64,000 nucleotides of DNA, from the NCBI GenBank assembly GCA_018883545.1, contig JAHLEH010000004.1, positions 1-64,000 of the forward strand, read 5' to 3'. Source of the stretch: Marixanthotalea marina (GTDB lineage: Bacteria; Bacteroidota; Bacteroidia; Flavobacteriales; Flavobacteriaceae). The position numbers were made by a program, and so were the translations under genes. This document shows, one piece after another, positions 26,307-35,172 of the stretch (position 1 is its first letter; each line of letters starts with the position of its first letter). Below the pieces are notes generated by a model. The model was not told the DNA's origin, ran no database searches, and saw only the letters and a program-made list of their open reading frames with translations.

Positions 26307-27491
26307 ATGCAATTACTATCCGATAGAATTTTAAACATGGCTACGTCTGCAACTTTAGCCATGGCTGCCAAAGCAAGAGAGTTAAGAGGTGAAGGGAAAG
26401 ACATTATTGGCTTAAGCCTTGGTGAACCCGATTTCAATACTCCAGACTTTATTAAAGATGCAGCGATTCAAGCTATAAACGAAAATTACAATTCTTATTC
26501 TCCAGTAGATGGTTATGCCGATTTAAAGCAGGCCATCATTACTAAATTTAAACGCGATAACAACCTAACTTACACCCCTACCCAAATAGTTGTTTCAACA
26601 GGTGCTAAGCAATGTCTGGCTAATATTGCAGGTGTTATGGTTAACAAAGGGGACGAAGTTATTATGCCATGCCCGTATTGGGTAAGCTATGCCGATATTG
26701 TTAAACTTAACGACGGTATTCCTGTGGAAGTAAAAACAACTATTGCAACCGATTTTAAAATGACACCGGAACAATTGGAAGCTGCTATTACACCTAAAAC
26801 AAAAATGATTTGGTTTAGCTCGCCTTGCAACCCCAGTGGTTCTATTTACAGTAAGGAAGAGTTACGAGGCTTGGCCGATGTTTTGGTAAAGCACCCTAAT
26901 ATCTATGTTGTTTCAGATGAAATTTACGAGCACATAAACTATGTTGGAAAACACGCCAGTATGGCCGAATTTGAAGACATGTACAACAACACCATTACCG
27001 TTAACGGCGTATCTAAAGCTTTTGCTATGACCGGTTGGCGTATAGGATACATTGGTGCCCCTGAAAAAATTGCCCGTGCCTGCAATAAAATGCAAGGACA
27101 GATTACAAGTGGTGCTAACTGTATCGCACAACGTGCTACCATTACAGCCTTAAATGAACCGCCATCAAAAGTACAGTATATGATTGATGAGTTTAAAGTA
27201 CGTCGCGATTTAATTCTTAGCTTGCTTAATGATATTGAAGGCTTTAAAACCAATGTCCCAGAAGGTGCTTTTTATGTATTCCCAAATATTTCCTTTTTCT
27301 TTGGAAAAACCTTAAAAGGCAAAAAAATAAACAATGCTTCAGATTTCTCTATGTTCTTATTGGAGGAAGCTTTAGTGGCTACTGTTGATGGCGAATCGTT
27401 TGGTAATCCTGATTGTATCAGAATATCTTATGCAGCTTCTCAAGAACAGATTATTGAAGCAATAAAACGCATTAAGGAAGCCGTAAGTTAA
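26307..27491 (+). CDS. PLP-dependent aminotransferase, aspartate aminotransferase type
   Basis: This 394-aa fold-type I aminotransferase belongs to the class Ib aspartate/prephenate group. It has the GLSLGEPDFNTPDFI segment near 36-50, CPYWVSYADI near 118-127, the SSPCNPSGSIYS substrate loop near 171-182, SDEIYEHI near 205-212 with the PLP-binding Asp, and SKAFAMTGWRIGY near 234-246, in which the lysine carries PLP. It interconverts aspartate or a related amino acid with its keto acid. It is likely co-transcribed with the desaturase upstream and ends at a strong bidirectional terminator. The exact substrate is not certain from motifs alone. Confidence 0.92.
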   Translation: MQLLSDRILNMATSATLAMAAKARELRGEGKDIIGLSLGEPDFNTPDFIKDAAIQAINENYNSYSPVDGYADLKQAIITKFKRDNNLTYTPTQIVVSTGAKQCLANIAGVMVNKGDEVIMPCPYWVSYADIVKLNDGIPVEVKTTIATDFKMTPEQLEAAITPKTKMIWFSSPCNPSGSIYSKEELRGLADVLVKHPNIYVVSDEIYEHINYVGKHASMAEFEDMYNNTITVNGVSKAFAMTGWRIGYIGAPEKIARACNKMQGQITSGANCIAQRATITALNEPPSKVQYMIDEFKVRRDLILSLLNDIEGFKTNVPEGAFYVFPNISFFFGKTLKGKKINNASDFSMFLLEEALVATVDGESFGNPDCIRISYAASQEQIIEAIKRIKEAVS

Positions 27492-27549
27492 AAAAGGTCA
27501 TTTTACTTTAAAGATTTAAGAAAATCACTAAGTTTTACACTTAATAAAA

Positions 27550-27574
27550 AAGCCCAACAGTTTTTGTTGGGCTT
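27550..27574. terminator. Bidirectional terminator
   Basis: A 10-bp stem AAGCCCAACA / TGTTGGGCTT with a 5-base loop is flanked by an A-run on the left and T-rich sequence on the right. It serves both converging genes, the aminotransferase and the cytochrome c. Confidence 0.88.
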
Positions 27575-27590
27575 CAATTTTTATAAGTTT

Positions 27591-28187
27591 TTATTGTGGT
27601 GGTGCTTCAGCAATAATGGCCGAAGGCACTATATTTTCTACAGGCTTCATACTTTTAAGGTAAGCAAAAATAGCTTTGAGATCATCGTCTGTAAAATTTG
27701 CGTAATGCTCCCAAGGCATTGGGGGCAATAATGGTCTACTATCTTCCAATCCTTTATACAACCCTTTTTTTATAGCATTTAAGAACTGAGCTTCTGTCCA
27801 TGCTCCAATACCAGTAGCATCAGGTGTTAAATTTGCGGCAAATGAGGTTCCCCATGGACCTGTAGCCGATGTTAAACCCATTGAGAAAAGAATATATCCT
27901 TGAGCTGTTTTAGTATCATATTCTGGCAATTTTTCATCTGAAGGATGGCCAGATAATAACCTATCAGTATCTAATTCCATACCTTTTTCAGTCATTTTTT
28001 TGGGCGAATGGCAATCATGACATCCATTAGTATTAACAAGATATGCTCCTCTTTCAACAGGATCTATAGTAATGGTTTCTTCGATAGGTTCATAAAGTTT
28101 CGTTTGGGGTTCTTCTTTTTTGTCTGAGTTACAAGCGTAAAAAATTAAGCATAGCGCAGCAATAAAAAAATAAACATTTGTTTTCAT
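27591..28187 (-). CDS. Monoheme cytochrome c lipoprotein
   Basis: Starting at the ATG at 28187 the protein is 198 aa; an upstream ATG at 28211 would add eight residues before the signal and is less likely. The N-terminus is a lipoprotein-type signal ending near FYAC. One heme site, CHDCH, lies at residues 56-60 and is followed by a helical class I cytochrome fold. A methionine in the LPPMPWEHY segment is the likely sixth ligand. Such proteins carry electrons to a terminal oxidase or a periplasmic dehydrogenase. The gene is isolated, so its partner is unknown. Confidence 0.88.
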   Translation of the reverse strand: MKTNVYFFIAALCLIFYACNSDKKEEPQTKLYEPIEETITIDPVERGAYLVNTNGCHDCHSPKKMTEKGMELDTDRLLSGHPSDEKLPEYDTKTAQGYILFSMGLTSATGPWGTSFAANLTPDATGIGAWTEAQFLNAIKKGLYKGLEDSRPLLPPMPWEHYANFTDDDLKAIFAYLKSMKPVENIVPSAIIAEAPPQ

Positions 28188-28248
28188 AGGTTGGTTAGTT
28201 TTATTAAACAATTATTTTATTTAATCTGAATATTAAATGTATTTTAAT

Positions 28249-28708
28249 TTAAAATATAAGTGTGCTAATTTTTTGTTGTTGCTTAGGTTTATTAAATTCA
28301 AAAAGTTTTCTATAATCCATAACATTCTCTACATTATCAAGTTTGCAAAGCAATGCTATTACTGCACTTAACCCCCTAAATAAGTTATCCTTATCTGTTG
28401 GGTTATCAGGTTTTATTTTTATGGTGAAAAGGCAATTGATAACCACAAGCCTTTAAAAAGGTTGCTTCTATTCTTAAGAGTTCTTTAGGGGTGTACCCAT
28501 TAAATTTTTTTCCAAACGATTCGTTTAATCTACCTATATAGTTCAAATCCAAAGAACCATGATGGTCTGAAAAATGCTTCCAGGCATCAGTATTGTCCAA
28601 AATATTACCCACCGCACATTGCTTACAGCATTCGGGATGCAATTCATTATTATAAAAAGCCTTGTACAATTTATTTATGGCGTGCTCTAAACGAATGGAA
28701 GTTTTCAT
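28249..28708 (-). pseudogene. Conserved small protein, split by a frameshift
   Basis: The first frame (28708-28406) gives 100 aa with a conserved region holding ECCKQCAVGN (residues about 21-30) and WKHFSDHHGS, ending LPFHHKNKT-stop. The -1/+2 frame continues with KPDNPTDKDNLFRGLSAVIALLCKLDNVENVMDY down to 28249, and relatives carry these two parts in one protein of about 150 aa. The span 28249-28708 is one base longer than a multiple of three, so a single extra base in the short A-runs (T4 at 28411-28414 or T5 at 28416-28420 on the plus strand) explains the break. Homologues are often mislabelled as NqrF. The function is unknown; the Cys-rich segment might bind metal. Confidence 0.7.
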
Positions 28709-28786
28709 ACTGAAGGTTTAATTTCCATCTCTAAAGTACTAAAAAAAAGGCAACTAACTATTAATACATCAAAAATATTAAGCCAT

Positions 28787-31342
28787 TCAATTATTCTCTT
28801 TTCTTAAAACTTCTAAAGGTGAATTTTTTATAACACTCCTGCTTCCTGATAAACCAATGCCCAAAACCAAGAATGTAATAAATGGAAATAGAATAAGAAA
28901 GGGAATGACTGATGGCGTAAAAGGTGTCTTAAAAATCCATAAAGCCAATAACTGACTACCTATTAAGGAAAGTAAAATACCCGTAAGGCTTCCAATAATG
29001 CCTAAATACGCATATTCTAAAGCAATTATTTTAAGTATCTGATGACTTTTAGCGCCAAGTGTTCTTAATAGCACACTTTCTTTAATACGCTGGTACTTAC
29101 TCGTCCTTACAGCTCCTATAAGCACAATAATACCCGTTAGGATACTAAAAAACGCCATAAAATTGATTATCCAACCTATTTTATCCAAGAGTTCCTCCAC
29201 AACATTTAATATTTGACGTAAATCTAAAATAGACACATTGGGATACTTCGTTACTAACTCTTGCTGCAGAGCCGCAGAAGCTTGTTCATTAGGGACATTA
29301 GTCATCACCACCCTAAACTGAGGTGCATTTTCAAGTACACCTTTTGGAAACAATACATTAAAAAAAGGCTGCACATTACTTCTGTCCAACAGTCTAATAC
29401 TGCCTACAATGGTGTTAATTAAAACTCCTTGCACATTAAAAGTGATTTTATCACCAACAGCTACTTTGGTATCTTCAGCAAAATCAGTACTAACCGAAAT
29501 AGGCACCACACTGCCTGGAGTGGCTACTGGTGTAAATGTACCCGACTGCAAGGTTTCAGAAGAAATTAGGGAATCGCGATAGGTTACCCTAAACTCATGG
29601 CTTAATGCCCATCCACGTATTGCAGATGTGGTATCTTTTCGTATTTCATTTACAGTTTTACCATCAATGCTGTGAATACGCATGGTTACAATGGGAATAT
29701 TATCTATTACGGGATGCCCCTTTTGATTGATGGTTGCATTAACACTATCAACCTGCTCATTTTGGATATCCAACAATATCATATTGGCACTATTGGCTTT
29801 ATTTTCTATTGAAGCTTGCGATAATAACAAGTCTTTACTAAAATATAAAGTGCTAATTAAAAAGGCCCCTACTCCAATGGTAAGTACTAAAATTAAAGTT
29901 TGGTTTTGCGGTCTAAACAAATTTAGCAGACTCGTACGAGCCACAAACCCCCAAGAATGTGGAAAGAACTTTTTTATAGTCCTCATAAGTCCATGGGCTA
30001 TACCTCCAAGTATTAAAAAGGTAATTATAATCCCCAAAAGAAAAGACAATGCAAAAGCAATATTGTTTAACAACCAATAGGCAAACAAAAAGATAAATAA
30101 AAATATAGCCGTCAATACAAGAACACCCGCTTTTGTTGATTTTGAATTCATACCATCTTCAATGCGAAGTGCTTGTAATGGCGAAATGTAAATAGTACCA
30201 ATTAAAGGATACAAGGCAAACAAAACGGACATAAAAACTCCAAGTAAAATACCAGAAAAAATAGCTGAAGGTACTAATGCTATTTGCACCTCAACTGGCA
30301 ATAAGCCTTCTAAAATAAGTGGGAACAACTGTTGCAAAAGCAAGCCAATTAATGTTCCTATAATGCCACTAACAAAGCCAACAAAAGCAATTTGAAGTAA
30401 ATAGATTAAAAATGTTTGCTTTTTTGTTGCTCCCAAACATTTTAAAATGGCCACCGACCGTAATTTTTCTTTAATATAAATATGAACTGCGCTAGCAATA
30501 CCTATACAACCCAACAATAACGCAATGAAAGCAACGAGATTAAGAAACTTTCCAAAATTATCGTAACGCCTTCCCAACCGTTCACTAGTGGATGTATGGA
30601 TATCTAGATCAGCATCTTCATCATGCAACCTACCACCAATAGCTTCATTTAAAAGTTCAAGGTCTGTTTCCGATTTTGCTTTGAAATAAAATTCATAATC
30701 CAAACGGCTTCCTGTCTGTACAAGTCCAGAAGCCTCAATATAATTGTAAGGTATAACCACAGGTGGTGCTAAAGAAATGGAAAATGAATTACTTCCTGGT
30801 ATGGATTTTAAAGCACCACCTATTGGCAAAGATGCATTTCCTATTTTTATGGTGTCCCCAACATTAAGTCCAAATTGCAACATCAGCGTTGCATCTACCA
30901 AGGCTGTACCTTTCTCCTGATAGGTGGTTGCAGCTGTTTTCGGCTCAGTATCCATCGTTCCATAAAAAGGAAAACCCCCTTCAACACCACGTACTTGAGC
31001 TAGTTTTGTACCTTCATTTTTAGGAAAAGCTACCATAGACGCAAAACTTATTTCACGCGCATCATAACCTCCCAAAGAATCCATAATGGCCACAACATTT
31101 TCATTGGGCGCTTTATCACTATCAATCTTATAATCGCTTCCCATTAAGGATTTAGACTGTAAAGCAATGTTATTTTTTAAATTGATGCTGAAAGACTGTA
31201 TGGATACTAATGCCGCTATACCCAGCACAATGGAAGCCATAAAAAGTGTTAACTTTTTCCAACTGGTTTTGCCATCACGCCAAGCCATTTTTAATAGCCA
31301 GCCCAAACCTACTTTTTGAATATTTGAATTTTTAATCATCAA
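28787..31342 (-). CDS. ABC transporter permease, FtsX/MacB-like
   Basis: This 851-aa membrane protein has an N-terminal helix, a large periplasmic MacB_PCD-like domain (about 55-240), three membrane helices of a first FtsX domain (about 260-390), further helices (410-450), a second periplasmic domain (about 500-720) and a final FtsX domain (730-845). The architecture matches the YbbP-like permeases that pair with a LolD/YbbA ATPase to act on lipoproteins or other envelope cargo rather than import solutes. Its ATG overlaps the stop of the ATPase gene by 4 bases, so the two are translationally coupled. The substrate is unknown. An SGNH esterase diverges from this pair, an arrangement also seen for YbbA-TesA in Proteobacteria. 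Confidence 0.9.
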   Translation of the reverse strand: MMIKNSNIQKVGLGWLLKMAWRDGKTSWKKLTLFMASIVLGIAALVSIQSFSINLKNNIALQSKSLMGSDYKIDSDKAPNENVVAIMDSLGGYDAREISFASMVAFPKNEGTKLAQVRGVEGGFPFYGTMDTEPKTAATTYQEKGTALVDATLMLQFGLNVGDTIKIGNASLPIGGALKSIPGSNSFSISLAPPVVIPYNYIEASGLVQTGSRLDYEFYFKAKSETDLELLNEAIGGRLHDEDADLDIHTSTSERLGRRYDNFGKFLNLVAFIALLLGCIGIASAVHIYIKEKLRSVAILKCLGATKKQTFLIYLLQIAFVGFVSGIIGTLIGLLLQQLFPLILEGLLPVEVQIALVPSAIFSGILLGVFMSVLFALYPLIGTIYISPLQALRIEDGMNSKSTKAGVLVLTAIFLFIFLFAYWLLNNIAFALSFLLGIIITFLILGGIAHGLMRTIKKFFPHSWGFVARTSLLNLFRPQNQTLILVLTIGVGAFLISTLYFSKDLLLSQASIENKANSANMILLDIQNEQVDSVNATINQKGHPVIDNIPIVTMRIHSIDGKTVNEIRKDTTSAIRGWALSHEFRVTYRDSLISSETLQSGTFTPVATPGSVVPISVSTDFAEDTKVAVGDKITFNVQGVLINTIVGSIRLLDRSNVQPFFNVLFPKGVLENAPQFRVVMTNVPNEQASAALQQELVTKYPNVSILDLRQILNVVEELLDKIGWIINFMAFFSILTGIIVLIGAVRTSKYQRIKESVLLRTLGAKSHQILKIIALEYAYLGIIGSLTGILLSLIGSQLLALWIFKTPFTPSVIPFLILFPFITFLVLGIGLSGSRSVIKNSPLEVLRKENN

Positions 31343-32022
31343 GCCAAAGTGATATTTTCAACAATACTGCCACTTTTAAGCTTAAGTATATGATTGGTTT
31401 TTTCAGCCAATTCAATATCATGGGTTACAATAACCAAGGTGGTGCCCAATTCTTTATTAAGGTTAAAAAGCAATTCAATTACCTTGTCCCCTGTTTCGGC
31501 ATCCAGATTTCCTGTGGGCTCATCGGCAAACAATATGGCTGGACTGTTGGAAAAAGCCCTTGCCAATGCTACCCTTTGTTGTTCTCCACCTGACAGTTGT
31601 GAGGGATAATGATTTAAGCGGTCGCCCAACCCTACTTTTTCTAAAAGTTCTTTTGCTTTTGATACGGCCATTTTATTTCCCTGAAGTTCCAATGGCACCG
31701 CTACATTTTCCAAAGCCGTTAATGATGGCAACAATTGAAAATCCTGAAAAATAAAGCCAACTTTTTGGTTTCTTAATAAAGCACGTTCGTCCTCGGTTAA
31801 ATGGCCCGTTTCTGTCCCACACAGTTCAATCGTACCAGAATCGGGTTGGTCCAAGCCTGCACATAGGCCCAATAAAGTGGTTTTTCCACTGCCCGAAGGC
31901 CCCACAATAGAAAATGTATCTTTAGCTTCAACCGAAAAACTTATATTTTTTAGAATGGTCAATTTTTTTGAACCACTGAAATAACTTTTCTCTAAGTTAT
32001 TAACGTTTAATATCTTTGGCAT
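31339..32022 (-). CDS. ABC transporter ATP-binding protein, LolD/YbbA-like
   Basis: This 227-aa ATPase of the MacB/LolD/YbbA group powers the permease encoded directly downstream. It shows Walker A GPSGSGKTT at about 39-47, the Q-loop in IFQDFQLLPSLTALENV near 90-106, the signature LSGGEQQRVALARAF near 142-156, Walker B ILFADEPTGNLD near 162-173 and the switch His in VTHD near 198. Its stop overlaps the permease start by 4 bases. The divergent esterase gene begins about 40 bases away, and the shared short spacer must hold both promoters. Confidence 0.95.
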   Translation of the reverse strand: MPKILNVNNLEKSYFSGSKKLTILKNISFSVEAKDTFSIVGPSGSGKTTLLGLCAGLDQPDSGTIELCGTETGHLTEDERALLRNQKVGFIFQDFQLLPSLTALENVAVPLELQGNKMAVSKAKELLEKVGLGDRLNHYPSQLSGGEQQRVALARAFSNSPAILFADEPTGNLDAETGDKVIELLFNLNKELGTTLVIVTHDIELAEKTNHILKLKSGSIVENITLA

Positions 32023-32063
32023 GCTTTCTAGGTTGTAATTGGTATATCCGACAAATTAAAAAA

Positions 32064-32777
32064 ATGATTTTGAATATGTATTCTAAAGCTACGAGAATCC
32101 TGTTAATGTTTTGTTATTTTTTAGTGCTCGTTATAGGCATCTCTTGTCGTGAAAACACCACTAAAAAAACAACAGTTACCGAAGAAACCGAAAAACCCAC
32201 TAACAATTCGCAAGCCAAAACCTCTGAAGATAAACTCATCATGTTCTTTGGAAATAGTTTAACTGCCGGCATGGGTCTTGAAATGGAAGAAGGCTTTCCT
32301 GCTTTAATACAAAAAAGATTAGATTCATTGGAATTGCCCTATGAAGTTATAAATGCTGGTTTAAGTGGTGAAACTACTGCAAGTGGGAAGAATCGATTGG
32401 AATGGGTTTTAAACCAAAAGGTTGACATTTTTGTTTTGGAACTTGGGGCTAATGATGGCCTACGTGGCGTGCCTCTTAGTGAAACAAGAAACAATTTACA
32501 GGACATTATAGATTTTGTTAAAGATAAAAACCCTGGTGTAAAAATTGTATTGGCAGGCATGCAGATACCTCCAAATTTAGGCACAGATTATACTAGAGAA
32601 TTCCAGAAAATATTTCCCGAACTAGCTGAGAAAAATAATGTTGAATTCATTCCTTTTTTACTTGAAGGCGTAGCGGGTATTCCCGAATTGAACCAAGGTG
32701 ATGGCATTCACCCAACAGAAAAAGGCCAAAAAATAGTAGCACAAAATGTTTGGGAGGTTTTAAAAAATATACTGTAG
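32064..32777 (+). CDS. SGNH arylesterase/TesA-like lipoprotein
   Basis: Starting from the ATG at 32064 the protein is 237 aa. A longer frame from 32016 would overlap the divergent ATPase gene and spoil the signal peptide. A lipoprotein signal ends at GISC (Cys28). The SGNH hydrolase motifs are GNSLTAG with catalytic Ser65 (block I), the Gly in INAGLSGET, the Asn in LGANDG, and DGIHPTEKG with Asp213 and His216. Relatives such as TesA hydrolyse thioesters, aryl esters and lysophospholipids in the periplasm. The position beside a YbbA/YbbP-like ABC pair repeats the proteobacterial tesA-ybbA-ybbP arrangement and suggests an envelope-lipid role. Confidence 0.9.
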   Translation: MILNMYSKATRILLMFCYFLVLVIGISCRENTTKKTTVTEETEKPTNNSQAKTSEDKLIMFFGNSLTAGMGLEMEEGFPALIQKRLDSLELPYEVINAGLSGETTASGKNRLEWVLNQKVDIFVLELGANDGLRGVPLSETRNNLQDIIDFVKDKNPGVKIVLAGMQIPPNLGTDYTREFQKIFPELAEKNNVEFIPFLLEGVAGIPELNQGDGIHPTEKGQKIVAQNVWEVLKNIL

Positions 32778-32801
32778 CAAATTTATAGGTGAGAAAAGAA
32801 T

Positions 32802-33578
32802 TTAATCATGCCACTTTTTTAGTTCTTGTTCTATTTCATTAAGTACACTATGAGATAGACTTAATAAATTAGCTATATAGTTTTGTTGGTTTAATTCCAA
32901 CACGTGCTTCATTAATATTGAACCTAAAAGCTCTTTTTTACCAAGGACTGAATTCACGGCTTCTGTTCTTAAAGCGGATGTTTTATCTGTCAATTTTAGC
33001 GAGTCCCCCCACCATCTATCAGCTGACCATAAAATATATGATTCATAAGATGTCCTTTCTATAATTTGCGTAGCAAATATTTCAATATTAGCTTCATCTT
33101 CAAAGCCAGTTTTTGTAGTTGAATAAAAATTGGCTAAAAGCTCTTGGAGCTTTTTATTCCGTATTAGGTCAAGTTTACCTGCCCCTGAAAGCGCATCGTA
33201 GGTATTACTTCTAGTTTGTTCACGCCACCAACTTCCTCCACCAACAACAATATAATATCCAAGTGAATCTGGGTTTACGTTTATATTTTCTCTGTCTATG
33301 GTTTCGATAAGCTTGCTTGTATTATAGGACATGTTCTTTACTCTGTCGGAATTCTGCTTAATAAGTGAAATATTGGTTTGAAAATCTTCCTGTAACGATA
33401 AAAGCACTTCGTGGGCTTCTTTATTACTTTTTCGCTTTTCATTCCAATTATTAATCTGCAAGGCTATTAAAATACCAATAACAACTAATATAATTTCTCC
33501 AATGGCATATTTTAGGTAATTAGTAGTTTTGCCTTCTTTGAGTAATTGTTGTCTAATTTTTCTAAAAAACTTTATCAT
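32802..33578 (-). CDS. DUF6090 family membrane protein
   Basis: This 258-aa protein has the DUF6090 N-terminus: a basic stretch (MIKFFRKIRQQLLKEGK), a conserved YLKYAIGEI segment, one membrane helix at about 29-46 (LVVIGILIALQIN) and a helical periplasmic region. The family is almost confined to Bacteroidetes, where it often occurs in clusters, and has no known function. It is related to the neighbour at 33800-34525 mostly through the N-terminal 45 residues. The two are separated by 221 bases that hold a palindromic repeat element. The C-terminal parts differ strongly, so the exposed region may vary in specificity. Confidence 0.85.
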   Translation of the reverse strand: MIKFFRKIRQQLLKEGKTTNYLKYAIGEIILVVIGILIALQINNWNEKRKSNKEAHEVLLSLQEDFQTNISLIKQNSDRVKNMSYNTSKLIETIDRENINVNPDSLGYYIVVGGGSWWREQTRSNTYDALSGAGKLDLIRNKKLQELLANFYSTTKTGFEDEANIEIFATQIIERTSYESYILWSADRWWGDSLKLTDKTSALRTEAVNSVLGKKELLGSILMKHVLELNQQNYIANLLSLSHSVLNEIEQELKKWHD

Positions 33579-33601
33579 ATTTTGAGTGTTTTTTTTGAGT
33601 G

Positions 33602-33700
33602 TTTTGTCATTGACTTCGTCGAATCTTCGATTTCCTGCGAAAGCAGGAATCTAAATTTGAATGCTAAAGTGGATTCCGCATCAAGTGCGGAATGACAAAA
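33602..33700. repeat. Palindromic repeat element with terminal inverted repeats
   Basis: A 99-bp noncoding element is bounded by perfect 10-bp inverted repeats (TTTTGTCATT at 33602-33611, AATGACAAAA at 33691-33700). Inside are two further hairpins: TTCCTGC-GAAA-GCAGGAA (33632-33649 region) and ATTCCGCA-TCAAG-TGCGGAAT (33673-33693). The GCAGG hairpin is shared with the element at 38089-38221. The structure fits a REP/MITE-like repeat. Confidence 0.75.
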
Positions 33701-33799
33701 GCTTTTACCATCAGCTAATAGTTTTTTACGGATATTTCTAAAGAGTTGCTTGTCAATCTAAAAATCAACTTTGCGAAAACAATATTTATATTGCCTTAA

Positions 33800-34525
33800 C
33801 TAATTAGTATTATTTAAAATACTTTTTCTTAAATAGTCTAATAACTCCTTATTCTGTTCCAAAAAATCTTTCATCATATATAAGGTATTAGCATGGTGGT
33901 CTTTTATTAATTTTATAGTTCCTAAAGCTGCTTCATCATTAGAAAGTTCAAATAAATTGGCTATTTTAACTATTTTGTTACGGGACACTGAAATGTTAGG
34001 GTATTTGATCAAAAGAGGAGAACCAAACTCTACAATCACTTCATTTACATATTTGGTTTGGCTTTCAAGCCGCTCATAAAATTGGGCATAGTTTCTAAGT
34101 TTTCGTTTCATTGTGTTATTTGTTAGCCCGTTGATTATCTGGCTTATATTCTCTACTGCATTAGATTTCACATTCATTTGGAGAAAAGGACGTTCTATAA
34201 ACTCAAGGTTTTTGTTGAAGATTTTTTTGTATGTAGAATCCTTGTTCATATTTTCAATGATAGTATAGCTATTGAGGTGCTTGGGCAATCTGTTTATTTT
34301 ATTTTGTATATCTATTGAGTCTTCTTGAATGTCTAATATAAGTTGTTCAATGTTTAAAAGTTCCAATTGTCTAGATTTTCGGTTCTCATTCCAATTATTA
34401 ATCTGTAAGGCAATTAAAATACCAATAACAACCAATATTATTTCTCCAACGGCATACTTAAGGTACTTGCTGGTTTTCCCTTCATTGAGCAATTCCTGTC
34501 TTATTTTTCTAAAAAACTTTATCAT
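33800..34525 (-). CDS. DUF6090 family membrane protein
   Basis: This 241-aa paralogue of the neighbouring DUF6090 protein has an almost identical start: MIKFFRKIRQELLNEGK, YLKYAVGEI and the same membrane helix with IALQINNWNENRKS at about 40-53. The remaining periplasmic part is helical (EQLILDIQEDSIDIQNKINR, MKDFLEQNKELLDYLRK) and not clearly alignable with the neighbour. The function is unknown. The OsmC gene lies 29 bases upstream on the same strand. The pair probably arose by local duplication followed by divergence or recombination of the exposed domain. Confidence 0.85.
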   Translation of the reverse strand: MIKFFRKIRQELLNEGKTSKYLKYAVGEIILVVIGILIALQINNWNENRKSRQLELLNIEQLILDIQEDSIDIQNKINRLPKHLNSYTIIENMNKDSTYKKIFNKNLEFIERPFLQMNVKSNAVENISQIINGLTNNTMKRKLRNYAQFYERLESQTKYVNEVIVEFGSPLLIKYPNISVSRNKIVKIANLFELSNDEAALGTIKLIKDHHANTLYMMKDFLEQNKELLDYLRKSILNNTN

Positions 34526-34554
34526 AGAACTATCTTGTTGTTTTTAGAGTTAAC

Positions 34555-35070
34555 CTACAGAATTTTTGAATCAACTGGCGTCGCAGAAATAATCGTTTGC
34601 AACACCACACAATAGCGTTCTGTCAATTTTAAAAGTGTTTTTTTGGCTTCTTCATCCGCATCACAATCAAGATTAAATGACAACCTAATATTCTTAAACC
34701 CTACAGGGACTTCCTTAGAAATAGACAATGTTCCTTTAAAATCGAGGTCGCCTTCGGCTTCTACGCTTCCATTTTTCACATTAACCCCAATGGCCGTAGC
34801 TACTGAGCAAAGTGTCACGCCGGCACAAGCAGCAAGCGCTTGTAATAATAAATCGCCCGAACAGGCTAAAGAACCATCACCACCAGTAGCAGGGTGTAAG
34901 CCCGCTTTTGCCATCGCTCTGCCTGTTTCTACACTGCATGAAATATTTTGCCCCAAGTTACCTTTTGCTTTTAGAGTAATAATGGCTGTTTCGGGATTGG
35001 TTCTGTATTTTTCTTTAAGAGGTGCTTGCAGCTTTTTTAATTCTTCGGTGTTCATAATTTTATGATTCAT
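34555..35070 (-). CDS. OsmC family peroxiredoxin-like protein
   Basis: This 171-aa protein belongs to the OsmC/Ohr fold. It has GDGSLACSGDLLLQALAACAGVTLCSVA near 59-86, where the cysteines lie in the usual central helix, and the YCVVLQTI segment near the C-terminus, where the second conserved cysteine sits. OsmC proteins reduce organic hydroperoxides using paired cysteines. The C-x-x-x-x LLLQALAACAG pattern is nearer to the OsmC/YhfA group than to Ohr. It lies between a DUF6090 gene and the DASS transporter gene on the minus strand, with no evident regulator. The ATG could be at 35070 or five codons later. Confidence 0.88.
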   Translation of the reverse strand: MNHKIMNTEELKKLQAPLKEKYRTNPETAIITLKAKGNLGQNISCSVETGRAMAKAGLHPATGGDGSLACSGDLLLQALAACAGVTLCSVATAIGVNVKNGSVEAEGDLDFKGTLSISKEVPVGFKNIRLSFNLDCDADEEAKKTLLKLTERYCVVLQTIISATPVDSKIL

Positions 35071-35172
35071 TTATTTCAGCAAGAACCATTCATGACGAAG
35101 AATTTTAGGGGCTATTTATAACTACTTGTTTGTAAGTAGTTTATTTGTTTGTTAAGTTACGCTTTTTTACAA

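Noticed and set aside
28249-28708. NqrF-like protein, as homologues are often named
   Set aside because: There is no ferredoxin domain or NADH/FAD motif; the true nqrF is at 56616-57926.
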